This document shows positions 18,297 to 26,810 of a stretch of 47,541 bases of DNA, in pieces. The notes beneath the pieces are model-generated. The model worked only from the letters and a program-made list of their open reading frames with translations. It ran no database searches and was not told where the DNA came from. A program made the translations under genes and the position numbers. Positions within the stretch are counted from its first letter, which is position 1. Each line of letters starts with the position of its first letter. Source of the stretch: Thiotrichales bacterium (GTDB taxonomy: Bacteria > Pseudomonadota > Gammaproteobacteria > SZUA-229); the NCBI GenBank assembly GCA_020341835.1, contig CP070838.1, forward strand, positions 1,675,384-1,722,924. Reading direction: 5' to 3'.

Positions 18297-19244
18297 ATGG
18301 CTCTCAAACTCGGCATCGTCATGGACCCAATCGAACACATCAAAATTGCCAAGGACAGCAGTTTTGCCATGATGCTGGCAGCCCAGCGCCTGGGGTGGGA
18401 GATTCACTATATGAACCAGCACCACCTCTATTCTGACGGCGGCAGTACCCGTGCAGTGACTCAGATACTGACGCTGCAGGATGACCCGAAAGGCTGGTTC
18501 AGCGTCGACAGCAAACAGGATATTGCCCTGTCCGAACTCGACGCCGTGCTGATGCGCAAAGACCCACCGTTCGATATCGAATACATCACCACAACCTGGC
18601 TGCTGGACAGTGCCGAACGCGCGGGCACGCTTGTCGTCAACAAACCTGCGAGCCTGCGCGATGCCAACGAGAAGCTGTTCATCACCTGTTTCCCGCAATG
18701 CTGCGTACCGATGCTGATCAGCAGTGATGCAGACCGGATAAGGCAGTTCGTCAGCCAGCATCAGGACGTAATCCTGAAGCCGCTCGACAGCATGGGCGGC
18801 CATTCTATCTTCCGGGTTCAGCCTGACAACCAGAACCTATCGGTGATACTGGAGCTGATGACGAACAGCGGCAGAAAAACCATTATGGCTCAACGATTTA
18901 TCCCGGAAATCGTCGAAGGCGACAAGCGTATTCTGCTGATCGACGGAGAGCCCGTACCCTACGCGCTGGCCCGCATCCCCGCCGCCGGCGAAACCCGCGG
19001 CAACCTGGTGGCGGGTGCGACCGGCGTTGGTGTAGCACTGACAGAACGCGATCACTGGATCTGTACCCAGGTATCACCCGTGCTGCGCGAAATGGGGATT
19101 CTGTTCGCCGGCCTGGATGTCATCGGCGATTACCTGACCGAAATCAACATCACCAGTCCTACCTGCATCCGCGAACTGGATCAGCAGTACAATCTCGATA
19201 TCGGTGGCCAGTTGATGAATACCATCGCAGCTCGCCTGAGTTGA
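18297..19244 (+). CDS. gshB: Glutathione synthetase
   Basis: GshB joins gamma-glutamylcysteine and glycine with ATP to make glutathione. The 315-residue protein starts LKLGIVMDPIEHIKIAKDSSFAMMLAAQ, the conserved start of the family, and has the ATP-grasp features LRDANEKLF, VILKPLDSMGGHSIF, MAQRFIPEIVEGDKRILLIDGEP and GLDVIGDYLTEINITSPT. Its place next to pilG and upstream of a TonB3-like gene is the same as in Pseudomonas. The downstream apbE frame overlaps its stop codon. Confidence 0.97.
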   Translation: MALKLGIVMDPIEHIKIAKDSSFAMMLAAQRLGWEIHYMNQHHLYSDGGSTRAVTQILTLQDDPKGWFSVDSKQDIALSELDAVLMRKDPPFDIEYITTTWLLDSAERAGTLVVNKPASLRDANEKLFITCFPQCCVPMLISSDADRIRQFVSQHQDVILKPLDSMGGHSIFRVQPDNQNLSVILELMTNSGRKTIMAQRFIPEIVEGDKRILLIDGEPVPYALARIPAAGETRGNLVAGATGVGVALTERDHWICTQVSPVLREMGILFAGLDVIGDYLTEINITSPTCIRELDQQYNLDIGGQLMNTIAARLS

Positions 19245-20320
19245 ACATCCCCCCGTTGAGACCCGGCCCTCGGAACAAACCGCTTGCTGTCTTCTGTTTG
19301 CTGTTGCTGACCGGATGCTGCCTGCTGACGGCCTGCGCAAGCCGCACCGGCGAGCACAAGCACACGATATTCGTATTCGGCACGCTGATCGATATCACAC
19401 TGTACAACGTGACCGAAACCGAAGCGGATAGCACCTTTGAATACCTGGAGCGCACGTTTCATGCCTGGCATGCGAGCTGGACGCCCTGGGAGGAAAGTGA
19501 CCTCAGCCGTATCAACGAGTCGATACAGTCGGGCACCAGCGCACCGGTGCCCGGGAATCTGCTACCAATGATCAGGGTATCGAAGACGCTGTACGAACGC
19601 AGCGACGGCCTGTTCAACCCGGCCATCGGCAACCTGATCAACCTGTGGCAGATGCACAGGCATGACGAGCCCGACATCAAACCGCCCGATGCCGCTGCGG
19701 TCGCCCGGGTTCTGGAACAGGACCCGAAAATGTCTGATATTGAAATTGACGGCAGCGTGCTGCGCAGCAACAACCCCGCGGTACAGCTGAGTCTGGGCGC
19801 TTTCGCCAAGGGCTACGCGATCGACCTGGCGATGGCGTATGTGCGTTCCAGAAACATCAACGACGCGGTAATCAATGCCGGCGGCGACCTCCGCGTCATT
19901 GGTCAGCATGGTGAACGCCGCTGGCGTATCGGTATTCGTCACCCCAGGGAAGACGGCGTCATAGCCTGGCTGGAGGCGGAGAGTGGTGAGAGCGTTTTTT
20001 CTTCGGGGGATTACGAGCGGTTCTTTATGCATAACGGTCAGCGCTATCACCACATTCTGGATCCGCGCACCGGTTACCCGGCACAAAAGACGGCATCGGT
20101 CACCGTCATTCATGACGACGCCGGTGTCGCTGATGCAGCGGCGACGGCGCTGTTCGTGGCAGGTCCCGACCGCTGGCACGAAATCGCCCGCTCAATGGGG
20201 GTCAAATACGTGATGTTGATCGATTCCAGCGGACGGATTCACATGAATCCGGCGATGAAAAAACGCATAAATCTCATAAATTCCCAAACATCTCACATTG
20301 TGCTCAGTCAGCCACTATAA
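19241..20320 (+). CDS. apbE: FAD:protein FMN transferase lipoprotein (ApbE)
   Basis: ApbE transfers FMN covalently to threonine of flavoproteins such as the Nqr and Rnf subunits in the cell envelope. The sequence has a hydrophobic N-terminus with a lipobox (LLTAC, Cys about residue 28), FGTLIDITLY, GLFNPAIGNLINLW, SLGAFAKGYAIDLA, NAGGDLRVIG and the signature HHILDPRTGYPA. No ATG fits. TTG at 19241 overlaps the gshB stop, and another TTG at 19256 is possible. Length (about 359) is normal. The target flavoprotein is not encoded in the window. It lies between gshB and the TonB3-like gene, a position where Pseudomonas has no such gene. Confidence 0.93.
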   Translation: MNIPPLRPGPRNKPLAVFCLLLLTGCCLLTACASRTGEHKHTIFVFGTLIDITLYNVTETEADSTFEYLERTFHAWHASWTPWEESDLSRINESIQSGTSAPVPGNLLPMIRVSKTLYERSDGLFNPAIGNLINLWQMHRHDEPDIKPPDAAAVARVLEQDPKMSDIEIDGSVLRSNNPAVQLSLGAFAKGYAIDLAMAYVRSRNINDAVINAGGDLRVIGQHGERRWRIGIRHPREDGVIAWLEAESGESVFSSGDYERFFMHNGQRYHHILDPRTGYPAQKTASVTVIHDDAGVADAAATALFVAGPDRWHEIARSMGVKYVMLIDSSGRIHMNPAMKKRINLINSQTSHIVLSQPL

Positions 20321-20360
20321 TCAGGATCAGGCTCTAAAAATAACAGCAACACCTATAATA

Positions 20361-21239
20361 ATGACAACAGTAGCCCGAGCACCGCAAATCACCGACAACG
20401 ACCGGCTGGGGATGACCCTGTTCCTGGCGGCGGTTCTCCATGGAATCGTCATCCTGGGAATCACCTTCAGTATCTCCTCTTCGGCAGACAGCGAGTTGTT
20501 ACCGACACTCGACGTCATCCTCGTTCAGACACATAACCCCTCGGAAGCAGACGACGCCAGCTACCTGGCACAGGTCTCCCAGCAAGGCGGTGGAAACAGC
20601 GAAGAGCAAAGCCGCCCCACCGACCTGTTCACTGCGCCAAGCCTGTCCAAAAATCCGGGCGTGGCCATGGCCACCTCGGAACAACAGCAGGCCAGCCAGC
20701 AACAGGTCGAGAAAGTCACCATGCTGCACCAGGACGACTCCAGCTACCGCATCGACACCGACCAGGAAAAACAGAATCCGGACGATAAAACACGCCTCGA
20801 TCGTCAAAACCAGAACCAGAACATCAAACAGGCCAGGCTGGCGCAGGAACTGAGCACCCAGATTCAGCACCTGTCCGACACTGCGCGTACCAAGTATCTG
20901 AATTCGAGTACGCGCGAATTTGCACCCGCAGCCTATATGCGCCAATGGATCAATCGCGTTGAACGTATCGGCAACCTGAACTATCCCGACCAGGCGAGGC
21001 GGGAGAAACTGAGCGGCACTCTGATACTTGATGTCGTGATCAGCGCGGACGGTGAGCTGATCAAGGCCGACCTGAGACAATCATCCGGGCATCAGCTGCT
21101 GGATGATGCAGCCCGGCGCATCGTCGAACTGGCCGCACCGTATTCACCGTTTCCACCAAAACTTCGGGAACAGGCTGATGTCATACATATAACCCGTAGC
21201 TGGGAATTTTTGAACGACAACAGCCTGCGCACGAACTGA
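20361..21239 (+). CDS. tonB3: TonB-like energy transducer, TonB3 type
   Basis: A 292-residue protein with one N-terminal membrane segment (TLFLAAVLHGIVILGITFSI, about residues 19-38), a long polar Gln-rich periplasmic region and a C-terminal TonB domain (YMRQWINRVERIGNLNYPDQAR ... GTLILDVVISADGELIKADL ... AAPYSPFPPKLREQ). It lacks the Pro-Lys-rich spacer of classical TonB. In P. aeruginosa the homologue at the same place, TonB3, is needed for twitching motility. No exbB/exbD genes lie nearby. The frame stays open upstream to a TTG at 20298 inside apbE, but ATG 20361 is preferred. No clear ribosome-binding site is seen. Confidence 0.85.
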   Translation: MTTVARAPQITDNDRLGMTLFLAAVLHGIVILGITFSISSSADSELLPTLDVILVQTHNPSEADDASYLAQVSQQGGGNSEEQSRPTDLFTAPSLSKNPGVAMATSEQQQASQQQVEKVTMLHQDDSSYRIDTDQEKQNPDDKTRLDRQNQNQNIKQARLAQELSTQIQHLSDTARTKYLNSSTREFAPAAYMRQWINRVERIGNLNYPDQARREKLSGTLILDVVISADGELIKADLRQSSGHQLLDDAARRIVELAAPYSPFPPKLREQADVIHITRSWEFLNDNSLRTN

Positions 21240-21241
21240 CC

Positions 21242-21802
21242 ATGACCGACAATCCACTGATTGGCCACTTTATTATTGCCATGCCCGGACTGATGGACGA
21301 GAACTTCAACCAGGCAGTCACCTATATCTGTGAACACGATGAGAACGGCACTTTCGGCATCATCATCAACCGCGAATCTGAAATCACGCTCGATGACGTG
21401 ATGCAGCAGATGAAAATCCCCTATCATCCGGACAATTCCAGGCAGGAATCGGTCTACACCGGCGGGCCGGTTCAGGCGAACCGCGGTTTTATCCTGCACC
21501 GTCCGACCGGACACTGGGATTCGAGCCTGATCGTCAATGACTCTGTCGCACTGACAACATCGCGTGATATTCTCGAAGCTATCGCAGAAAACAAGGGCCC
21601 GAATGACAATATTATTGCACTCGGTTATGCCGGCTGGGGTCCCGGCCAGCTGGAACAGGAAATGGCTGCCAATACCTGGCTGAGCTGCCCGGCGGCAGAA
21701 CAGATCATTTTCGAAACGCCGATCAAGGATCGATGGCAGGCTGCCGCCGACCTGATCGGTGTTGATTTGAGCCGCATGAGCAATGATGCCGGGCACGCCT
21801 GA
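21242..21802 (+). CDS. yqgE: YqgE/AlgH family protein (DUF179)
   Basis: This 186-residue protein belongs to the YqgE/AlgH family, whose exact biochemical role is unresolved; AlgH was linked to alginate regulation in Pseudomonas. Family hallmarks are visible: GHFIIAMPGLMDENFNQAVTYICEHDENGTFGIIINR, VYTGGPVQANRGFILHR and ALGYAGWGPGQLEQEMAANTWL. It starts 2 bases after the tonB3-like stop and precedes ruvX by 32 bases, the conserved yqgE-yqgF order of Gammaproteobacteria. Confidence 0.95.
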   Translation: MTDNPLIGHFIIAMPGLMDENFNQAVTYICEHDENGTFGIIINRESEITLDDVMQQMKIPYHPDNSRQESVYTGGPVQANRGFILHRPTGHWDSSLIVNDSVALTTSRDILEAIAENKGPNDNIIALGYAGWGPGQLEQEMAANTWLSCPAAEQIIFETPIKDRWQAAADLIGVDLSRMSNDAGHA

Positions 21803-21834
21803 AGCCGGCCGGTAAAACAGATTCATCGCGCCCT

Positions 21835-22272
21835 ATGCAGGCTGAACCAACTGTCCGGACCGTGATCGGCTTCGATTTCGGTCGCAAGCGTATCGGACTC
21901 GCTACCGGACAAACCATCACCGGCACCGCTTCCCCGCTCGTTACGCTGCAGGCGGTCAACCAGTCACCCGACTGGAGCGCCATTGAAGACCAGATCCGCC
22001 AATGGCGACCCGACGCATTGATTGTTGGCATCCCCTATCTGCTCGATGGCGGCGAAACCGAAATAACTCGGGCCGCACTGAAATTCAGCAGACAACTGGA
22101 ACATCGATTCGGGCTGCCGGTATTCACCATCGATGAAAGCCTGTCGTCGGCTGAAGCCGAAGCGCAACTCAAGCAGGGTCTGAAATTAGCCAAGCACAAC
22201 AAGCACGAGATTGATAAAATGGCCGCGGCCATCATCGTACAGAGCTGGCTTAACGCACAATCAGACCGCTAA
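21835..22272 (+). CDS. ruvX: RuvX/YqgF Holliday-junction resolvase-like nuclease
   Basis: The 145-residue protein is of the YqgF/RuvX family with an RNase H-like fold, implicated in pre-16S rRNA 5' processing and resolvase-like activity. The first catalytic Asp lies in IGFDFGRKRIGLATG, the family word LIVGIPYLLDG follows, and FTIDESLSSAEAEAQL and HNKHEIDKMAAAIIVQSWL give the remaining acidic residues. It lies between yqgE and pyrR, the usual order. Confidence 0.94.
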   Translation: MQAEPTVRTVIGFDFGRKRIGLATGQTITGTASPLVTLQAVNQSPDWSAIEDQIRQWRPDALIVGIPYLLDGGETEITRAALKFSRQLEHRFGLPVFTIDESLSSAEAEAQLKQGLKLAKHNKHEIDKMAAAIIVQSWLNAQSDR

Positions 22273-22288
22273 CCAGGGTTCAGCATCT

Positions 22289-22786
22289 ATGGATGAAATT
22301 GCCAAACCAGAAGCCCTTCTGGAGAAACTGGCAGACGATCTCAAAAAACTGCTCGTTGAGCGCGGGATCAACAATCCATTAATGGTCGGGATCCACACTG
22401 GCGGCGCGTGGATAGCCAGCGCACTTCACGCCAGCCTCGGCATTACCCAACCGCTGGCAATGCTGGATATCAGTTTTTACCGCGACGATTTCTCCCGCAT
22501 CGGCATGAACCCGAAAGTCAAACCGTCCAGCCTGCCGCCGCAGGTGGAGGACAAGCACATCATACTTGTCGATGACGTCCTGCAGACCGGTCGCACCATT
22601 CGTGCCGCGATGAACGAAATTTTTGATTACGGCCGCCCGGCCAGTATTACCCTGGTGTGCCTGGTTGACCGCAGCGGCAGGGAACTGCCGATACAGGCCG
22701 ATATTATCGGCCAGCATTTGCAGCTGGGCGCTGAACAACATATCAAACTGAGTGGCCCCGAGCCGCTGGAATTCGTTATCACCTGA
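22289..22786 (+). CDS. pyrR: PyrR bifunctional pyrimidine regulator / uracil phosphoribosyltransferase
   Basis: A 165-residue type I phosphoribosyltransferase with the PRPP loop HIILVDDVLQTGRTIRAAMNE, GIHTGGAWIA and the PyrR ending LSGPEPLEFVIT. In Bacillus PyrR attenuates pyr mRNA. In Pseudomonas it is encoded next to pyrB and affects its expression. The start ATG 22289 gives the normal family length; the frame remains open upstream into ruvX but that part is not coding. No PyrR-type attenuator was recognised in the 63-base gap before pyrB, so its regulatory role here is uncertain. Confidence 0.93.
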   Translation: MDEIAKPEALLEKLADDLKKLLVERGINNPLMVGIHTGGAWIASALHASLGITQPLAMLDISFYRDDFSRIGMNPKVKPSSLPPQVEDKHIILVDDVLQTGRTIRAAMNEIFDYGRPASITLVCLVDRSGRELPIQADIIGQHLQLGAEQHIKLSGPEPLEFVIT

Positions 22787-22849
22787 ACATGCATCTGTCC
22801 CCGAACAACACGCCTGATCAGATCAACCATCCGCTGAAAGGTAACCGCC

Positions 22850-23881
22850 GTGGCCAATAAACCGACCCGGCCGACTGATCCCCTGATAGGCAAGGACAGC
22901 TGGAATATCCAGCTGGACAGCAATGGCAGGTTGAAACATTTTCTCACGATTGAAGGCCTGGGCAGCGACATGCTGACCAGCATACTCGACACGGCTGAAA
23001 GCTTTGCCAACGTGAATGAGCAAAGCGTGAAAAAGGTGCCGATCCTGCGCGGCAAGACCATCGTCAACCTGTTTTTCGAAGCCAGCACGCGCACGCGAAC
23101 GACTTTCGAGCTGGCCGCAAAAAGACTGTCGGCCGATACGCTCAACATCAACATCAGTACATCAGCCACGAGCAAGGGTGAATCCCTGCTCGATACTCTG
23201 CAAAACCTGCAGGCGATGCTGTGTGACATGTTTATCGTGCGCCATAGCGATTCGGGTGCCGCACATTTTATCGCCGGTCACGTCGCCCCCCACATCAGCG
23301 TGATCAACGCCGGCGATGGGCGACACGCGCACCCGACCCAGGCAATGCTCGACATGTTCACGATACGCAGGAACAAGGGCCGGGATTTTGGCGGGCTGCG
23401 CGTCGCCATCGTTGGCGATTTACTGCACTCGCGGGTCGCACGCTCACAGATACACGCGCTGAATATTCTGAATACCGGCGACGTTCGCGTCATCGCACCC
23501 AAAACCCTGGTACCTGCAGACATCGAGGACATGGGTGTAACGGTCTTCAATGACCTGAAATCAGGCATCCGCGATGCCGATGTGATCATCATGCTGCGCC
23601 TGCAGAAAGAACGCATGCAGGGCGCATTCCTGCCGAGTGAGCATGAATATTACAGTCAGTACGGCCTCACCGAGGAACGGCTGCTTGCGGCCAAGGATGA
23701 TGCCATCGTGATGCACCCGGGGCCGATCAACCGCGGTGTCGAAATCGAGTCGAGTGTCGCGGACGGCCAGCGTTCGGTGATACTCGACCAGGTGACTTAT
23801 GGCATCTCGGTACGCATGGCTGTGATGTCGATGGTACTGGGACGGGAACCTGAACAGGAAGAGACGGAGGCGAAGCAATGA
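22850..23881 (+). CDS. pyrB: Aspartate carbamoyltransferase catalytic chain
   Basis: PyrB condenses carbamoyl phosphate and aspartate, the committed step of pyrimidine synthesis. The 343-residue chain shows the carbamoyl-phosphate motif [19 protein letters not shown], the flexible loop [27 protein letters not shown] and MLRLQKERM. The start is GTG at 22850, preceded by an AAAGG ribosome-binding site. The N-terminal extension before the core is like that of Pseudomonas-type PyrB, which forms a dodecamer with an inactive PyrC rather than pairing with PyrI. Its last codons overlap the start of the pyrC-like gene by 4 bases (ATGA), as expected for translational coupling of a complex. Confidence 0.97.
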   Translation: MANKPTRPTDPLIGKDSWNIQLDSNGRLKHFLTIEGLGSDMLTSILDTAESFANVNEQSVKKVPILRGKTIVNLFFEASTRTRTTFELAAKRLSADTLNINISTSATSKGESLLDTLQNLQAMLCDMFIVRHSDSGAAHFIAGHVAPHISVINAGDGRHAHPTQAMLDMFTIRRNKGRDFGGLRVAIVGDLLHSRVARSQIHALNILNTGDVRVIAPKTLVPADIEDMGVTVFNDLKSGIRDADVIIMLRLQKERMQGAFLPSEHEYYSQYGLTEERLLAAKDDAIVMHPGPINRGVEIESSVADGQRSVILDQVTYGISVRMAVMSMVLGREPEQEETEAKQ

Positions 23882-25155
23882 ACCGCCTGCAGGTATCGAA
23901 CGGCCTGATCCTGGATCCGGTCACGCAGACCGTCAAAACCAGCGACCTTTATATAGCCGATGGCATCATTGTTGCGATCGAGCATAAACCCGACGGCTTC
24001 GTTGCAGATCAGACCATCGATGCTACCGGCCTGATTATCAGCCCCGGACTGGTCGACCTCTGCGCCCGGCTGCGCGAACCAGGACTCGAATTCAAGGCCG
24101 ACATCAACAGCGAGACCAGGGCAGCCGCCAGTGCCGGCATTACCACGCTGTGCTGTCCGCCGGATACCGATCCGGTCATCGATGAACCCGCCGTGGTTGA
24201 ACTCATTCACCGTAAAGCGGCCTCTGCCGGGCGCGCCAACGTGGTCACGCTGGGCGCACTTACGCGTAGACTCGAAGGCCAGTTACTCAGTGAAATGTCG
24301 GCCCTGCAGGCGGCCGGATGTGTCGGTGTCAGTAACAGCCGCATGCCGGTTACAAACACATTGATCCTGCGCCGTGCCTATTCCTACGCGGCCAACTCGG
24401 ACATCACCGTATTCATCGAACCCGATGAACACTGGCTCAGCACGGGTGGATGCGCCCATGATGGTCCGGTTGCCACCCGCCTGGGACTTCATGGCATACC
24501 TGTGTCGGCGGAAACGGTCGCAATCTCAAGAGCCCTCGAGCTGATCCTGGAGACCGGAGCGCGCGCGCATTTTGGCCGTCTGTCTTCGGCACAGGGCGTG
24601 GAAATGATCCGCCGTGCAAAAGAGCAAGGTATGGCGATCACCGCCGATGTCAGTGCCCATCAGCTGTTTCTGAATGAAATGGATCTCAACAGCTTCAACA
24701 GCATGTGCCATGTCCTGCCGCCACTGCGCAGTCAGCGGGACATGGAAGCACTACGTCAGGCTATCAGCGACGGCGTCATCGATGCCATCTGCTCCGATCA
24801 TCAGCCACACGAGCCCGATGCCAAACAGGCACCGTTCGCCAGTACACAACCGGGCATCTCGTCACTGGAGACCTTACTACCGCTGACCCTGAGGCTGGTC
24901 CACGAACAGGTGATACCGACCTATACCGCATTGAGCCTGTTATCGACCCAACCGGCAGCGATCCTGGGTCTGGAAACCGGCGTGATTGCAGTCGACAAAC
25001 CCGCCGATATCTGTATCTACGATCCGGCGCTGGAGTGGCAGCTCGACACCGCGGACCTCGCCAGTCGCGGCAGAAACACGCCCTTTGCCGGCTGGCACTT
25101 TCAGGGAAAAGTCCGCTATACGATCATCGGCGGCGAGCTCGCCTTTACAGCCTGA
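23878..25155 (+). CDS. pyrC': Dihydroorotase-like protein lacking metal ligands (PyrC', PyrX)
   Basis: The 425-residue protein has the fold signatures of type I dihydroorotase, but the metal-binding HxH of the active enzymes (DxHxHLREPG) reads [10 protein letters not shown]. The later histidines are also lost: FIEPDEHW replaces the VHCED-type motif, and [12 protein letters not shown] replaces the HxxHLST motif. ICSDHQPHE is retained. Such inactive dihydroorotases are known from Pseudomonas (pyrC'), where they are a structural partner of ATCase. The 4-base overlap with pyrB supports the same role here. A catalytic pyrC must then exist elsewhere in the genome. Confidence 0.92.
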   Translation: MNRLQVSNGLILDPVTQTVKTSDLYIADGIIVAIEHKPDGFVADQTIDATGLIISPGLVDLCARLREPGLEFKADINSETRAAASAGITTLCCPPDTDPVIDEPAVVELIHRKAASAGRANVVTLGALTRRLEGQLLSEMSALQAAGCVGVSNSRMPVTNTLILRRAYSYAANSDITVFIEPDEHWLSTGGCAHDGPVATRLGLHGIPVSAETVAISRALELILETGARAHFGRLSSAQGVEMIRRAKEQGMAITADVSAHQLFLNEMDLNSFNSMCHVLPPLRSQRDMEALRQAISDGVIDAICSDHQPHEPDAKQAPFASTQPGISSLETLLPLTLRLVHEQVIPTYTALSLLSTQPAAILGLETGVIAVDKPADICIYDPALEWQLDTADLASRGRNTPFAGWHFQGKVRYTIIGGELAFTA

Positions 25156-25157
25156 TC

Positions 25158-25478
25158 ATGCGCGAGTCCGCACAGCCGCTTTTCTTCATCGGACAACGTG
25201 TCCACCACAAAAAATTCGATTATCGCGGTGCCATCATAGATGTGGATGCGGAATTTACCGGCACCGAGGAATGGTATCAGCAGGTCGCACTGAGCAGACC
25301 ACCGAAAGACAGGCCGTGGTACCACGTACTCGTCCATAACAGCAACCAGATGACCTACGTCGCAGAACGACATCTCGAACCGGACAGCAGCGACCAGCCG
25401 ATCGACCATCCGGCGATCGACAGGTATTTCGATGGCTTCGATAACGGTGTCTACCGCCTGAGTGCGAAAAAGCAGTAA
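25158..25478 (+). CDS. hspQ: Heat shock protein HspQ-like (YccV family)
   Basis: A 106-residue protein of the HspQ/YccV family. Visible hallmarks are FFIGQRVHHKKFDYRGAIIDVD, DRPWYHVLVHN and MTYVAERHLEP. HspQ in E. coli is a heat-induced protein that enhances Lon protease activity and binds hemimethylated DNA. ATG 25158 lies 2 bases after the pyrC' stop and gives the family start, so the longer in-frame reading that begins inside pyrC' is rejected. It ends the plus-strand cluster and converges with the pilus ATPase genes across a palindromic repeat. Confidence 0.9.
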   Translation: MRESAQPLFFIGQRVHHKKFDYRGAIIDVDAEFTGTEEWYQQVALSRPPKDRPWYHVLVHNSNQMTYVAERHLEPDSSDQPIDHPAIDRYFDGFDNGVYRLSAKKQ

Positions 25479-25536
25479 CCGGGCCAACGGCTGGTGGGGC
25501 ATGGCAGTAACCGCACAGGGATGAAGAAATGATTCA

Positions 25537-25596
25537 GCCGCAAATGTACGCAATTAAACACAAAAAACCTTTGCGTGAATTCGCGTTCATTTGCGG
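25537..25596. repeat. Short palindromic relative of the 3468-3653 element
   Basis: GCCGCAAATG (25537-25546) pairs perfectly with CATTTGCGGC (25587-25596), and the inner bases pair imperfectly to make a 60-base hairpin. The words match the element at 3468-3653, and the following bases (TTTTCTTTGTG ... CTGCGG) also resemble its flank. It sits between the convergent hspQ and pilU-like genes and could also end transcription there. Confidence 0.6.
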
Positions 25597-25649
25597 CCTG
25601 TAAATTTTCTTTGTGTTCTCTGCGGCCTGTGCGTTAAATCATCGAATAA

Positions 25650-26789
25650 TCAGGACTTGTTCAGATCGGCCGAGGTTGTCGGGAACTGCAGCGTATCCGG
25701 ATTTTCATTTCCCTGTTTGCCGTCCTTGACGCCGCCGCCAAAGTTGATCCGCCATTCGAGATCGCTGCTGGAATCCGCATTGGCGAGTGCCGTTTTCAGA
25801 TCGATTTTTCCATTCTTGAACAGTTGATACAGCGACTGGTCAAAGGTCTGCATGCCAACGTCCGAACCCTTTTCCATGATTTCCTTGATGCCGTTGAAGT
25901 TGCCATCGCGAATCAACTGGCTGATATAGGGCGTATTGATCAGGACCTCGGTGGCAACGACTCGGGAACCATCGGCCGACGTTACCAGGCGCTGGGCCAG
26001 GATCGCGTTCAGGTTCAGGGAAAGATCCATCAGGATCTGGTTGTGTGCATCACTGGAGAAGAAATTGAGAACACGATCCAGCGTCTGGCTCGAATTTGTT
26101 GCATGCAGGGTTGTCAGGCAGAGATGGCCGGTATCGGCATAGCGCAATGCGGACTCGATGGTATTGCGGTCACGCGCCTCGCCGATCATGATCACATCCG
26201 GCGCTTCACGCATGGCTTCACACAGCGCATTGTCGAATGACAGCGTGTCCAGCCCGACTTCACGTTGCCCGATAATGCACTTCTTGTGATGAAACATGAA
26301 CTCGATCGGGTCTTCGATGGTGAGTATGTGACCGGTATCGAGCGCATTGCGATAGTCCAGCATGGACGCCAGCGAAGTGGATTTGCCGGATCCTGTCGAG
26401 CCGACGATCATCACCAGTCCCTTCTTTTTCCTCATGATGTCCATGTAAACTTTCGGCAAGCCGAGATCGTCGAGCGACGGGATATCGGCCTTGATATAGC
26501 GGATAACCATCGATACTTCGCCGCGCTGCATATACATGTTGATGCGAAAACGTCCGAGATCGGTATAGGACATCCCCATGTTGAACTCGAGATTCTGCTC
26601 GAAATCCTTGATCTGCGCCGGTGAAAGCAGGTCGTACGCCAGCTTGCGGGTCATCCCGGGTGACAGCATGCTTTTACCAACCGGACGTATCTTGCCTTCA
26701 ATGCGAACACTCACGGGCGCGCCGGTCGTGAAATACATATCGGAAGCGTGCTGCTCCGACATTAGCTTGAGGTAAGGCTGCAGATTCAT
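25650..26789 (-). CDS. Second PilU-like type IV pilus retraction-type ATPase
   Basis: A PilT/PilU family hexameric ATPase of 379 residues, closer to PilU than to PilT by its motifs. It has the Walker A GSTGSGKS, the Asp box LTIEDPIEF, Walker B-type DVIMIGEARD, and the His box DTGHLCLTTLHA. At the AIRNLI position of PilT it reads NTPYISQLIRDG. ATG 26789 (MNLQPYLKLM) is chosen because it aligns with PilT/PilU starts. A TTG at 26810, adjacent to the pilU stop, would add 7 residues. It is the third ATPase gene of this operon. Whether it powers, modulates or replaces PilU is unknown. Confidence 0.9.
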   Translation of the reverse strand: MNLQPYLKLMSEQHASDMYFTTGAPVSVRIEGKIRPVGKSMLSPGMTRKLAYDLLSPAQIKDFEQNLEFNMGMSYTDLGRFRINMYMQRGEVSMVIRYIKADIPSLDDLGLPKVYMDIMRKKKGLVMIVGSTGSGKSTSLASMLDYRNALDTGHILTIEDPIEFMFHHKKCIIGQREVGLDTLSFDNALCEAMREAPDVIMIGEARDRNTIESALRYADTGHLCLTTLHATNSSQTLDRVLNFFSSDAHNQILMDLSLNLNAILAQRLVTSADGSRVVATEVLINTPYISQLIRDGNFNGIKEIMEKGSDVGMQTFDQSLYQLFKNGKIDLKTALANADSSSDLEWRINFGGGVKDGKQGNENPDTLQFPTTSADLNKS

Positions 26790-26810
26790 CGCGGTATGCC
26801 CGTCTGTCAA

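Noticed and set aside
24705..25157. Upstream extension of hspQ into pyrC'
   Set aside because: The extension is out of frame with pyrC' and has no homology-like features. HspQ family proteins begin at the ATG at 25158.
25537..25640. Possible CRISPR-like repeat words (GCAAATG, TTTGCG)
   Set aside because: The repeats form palindromes without regularly spaced direct repeats and unique spacers, and no cas genes are present.
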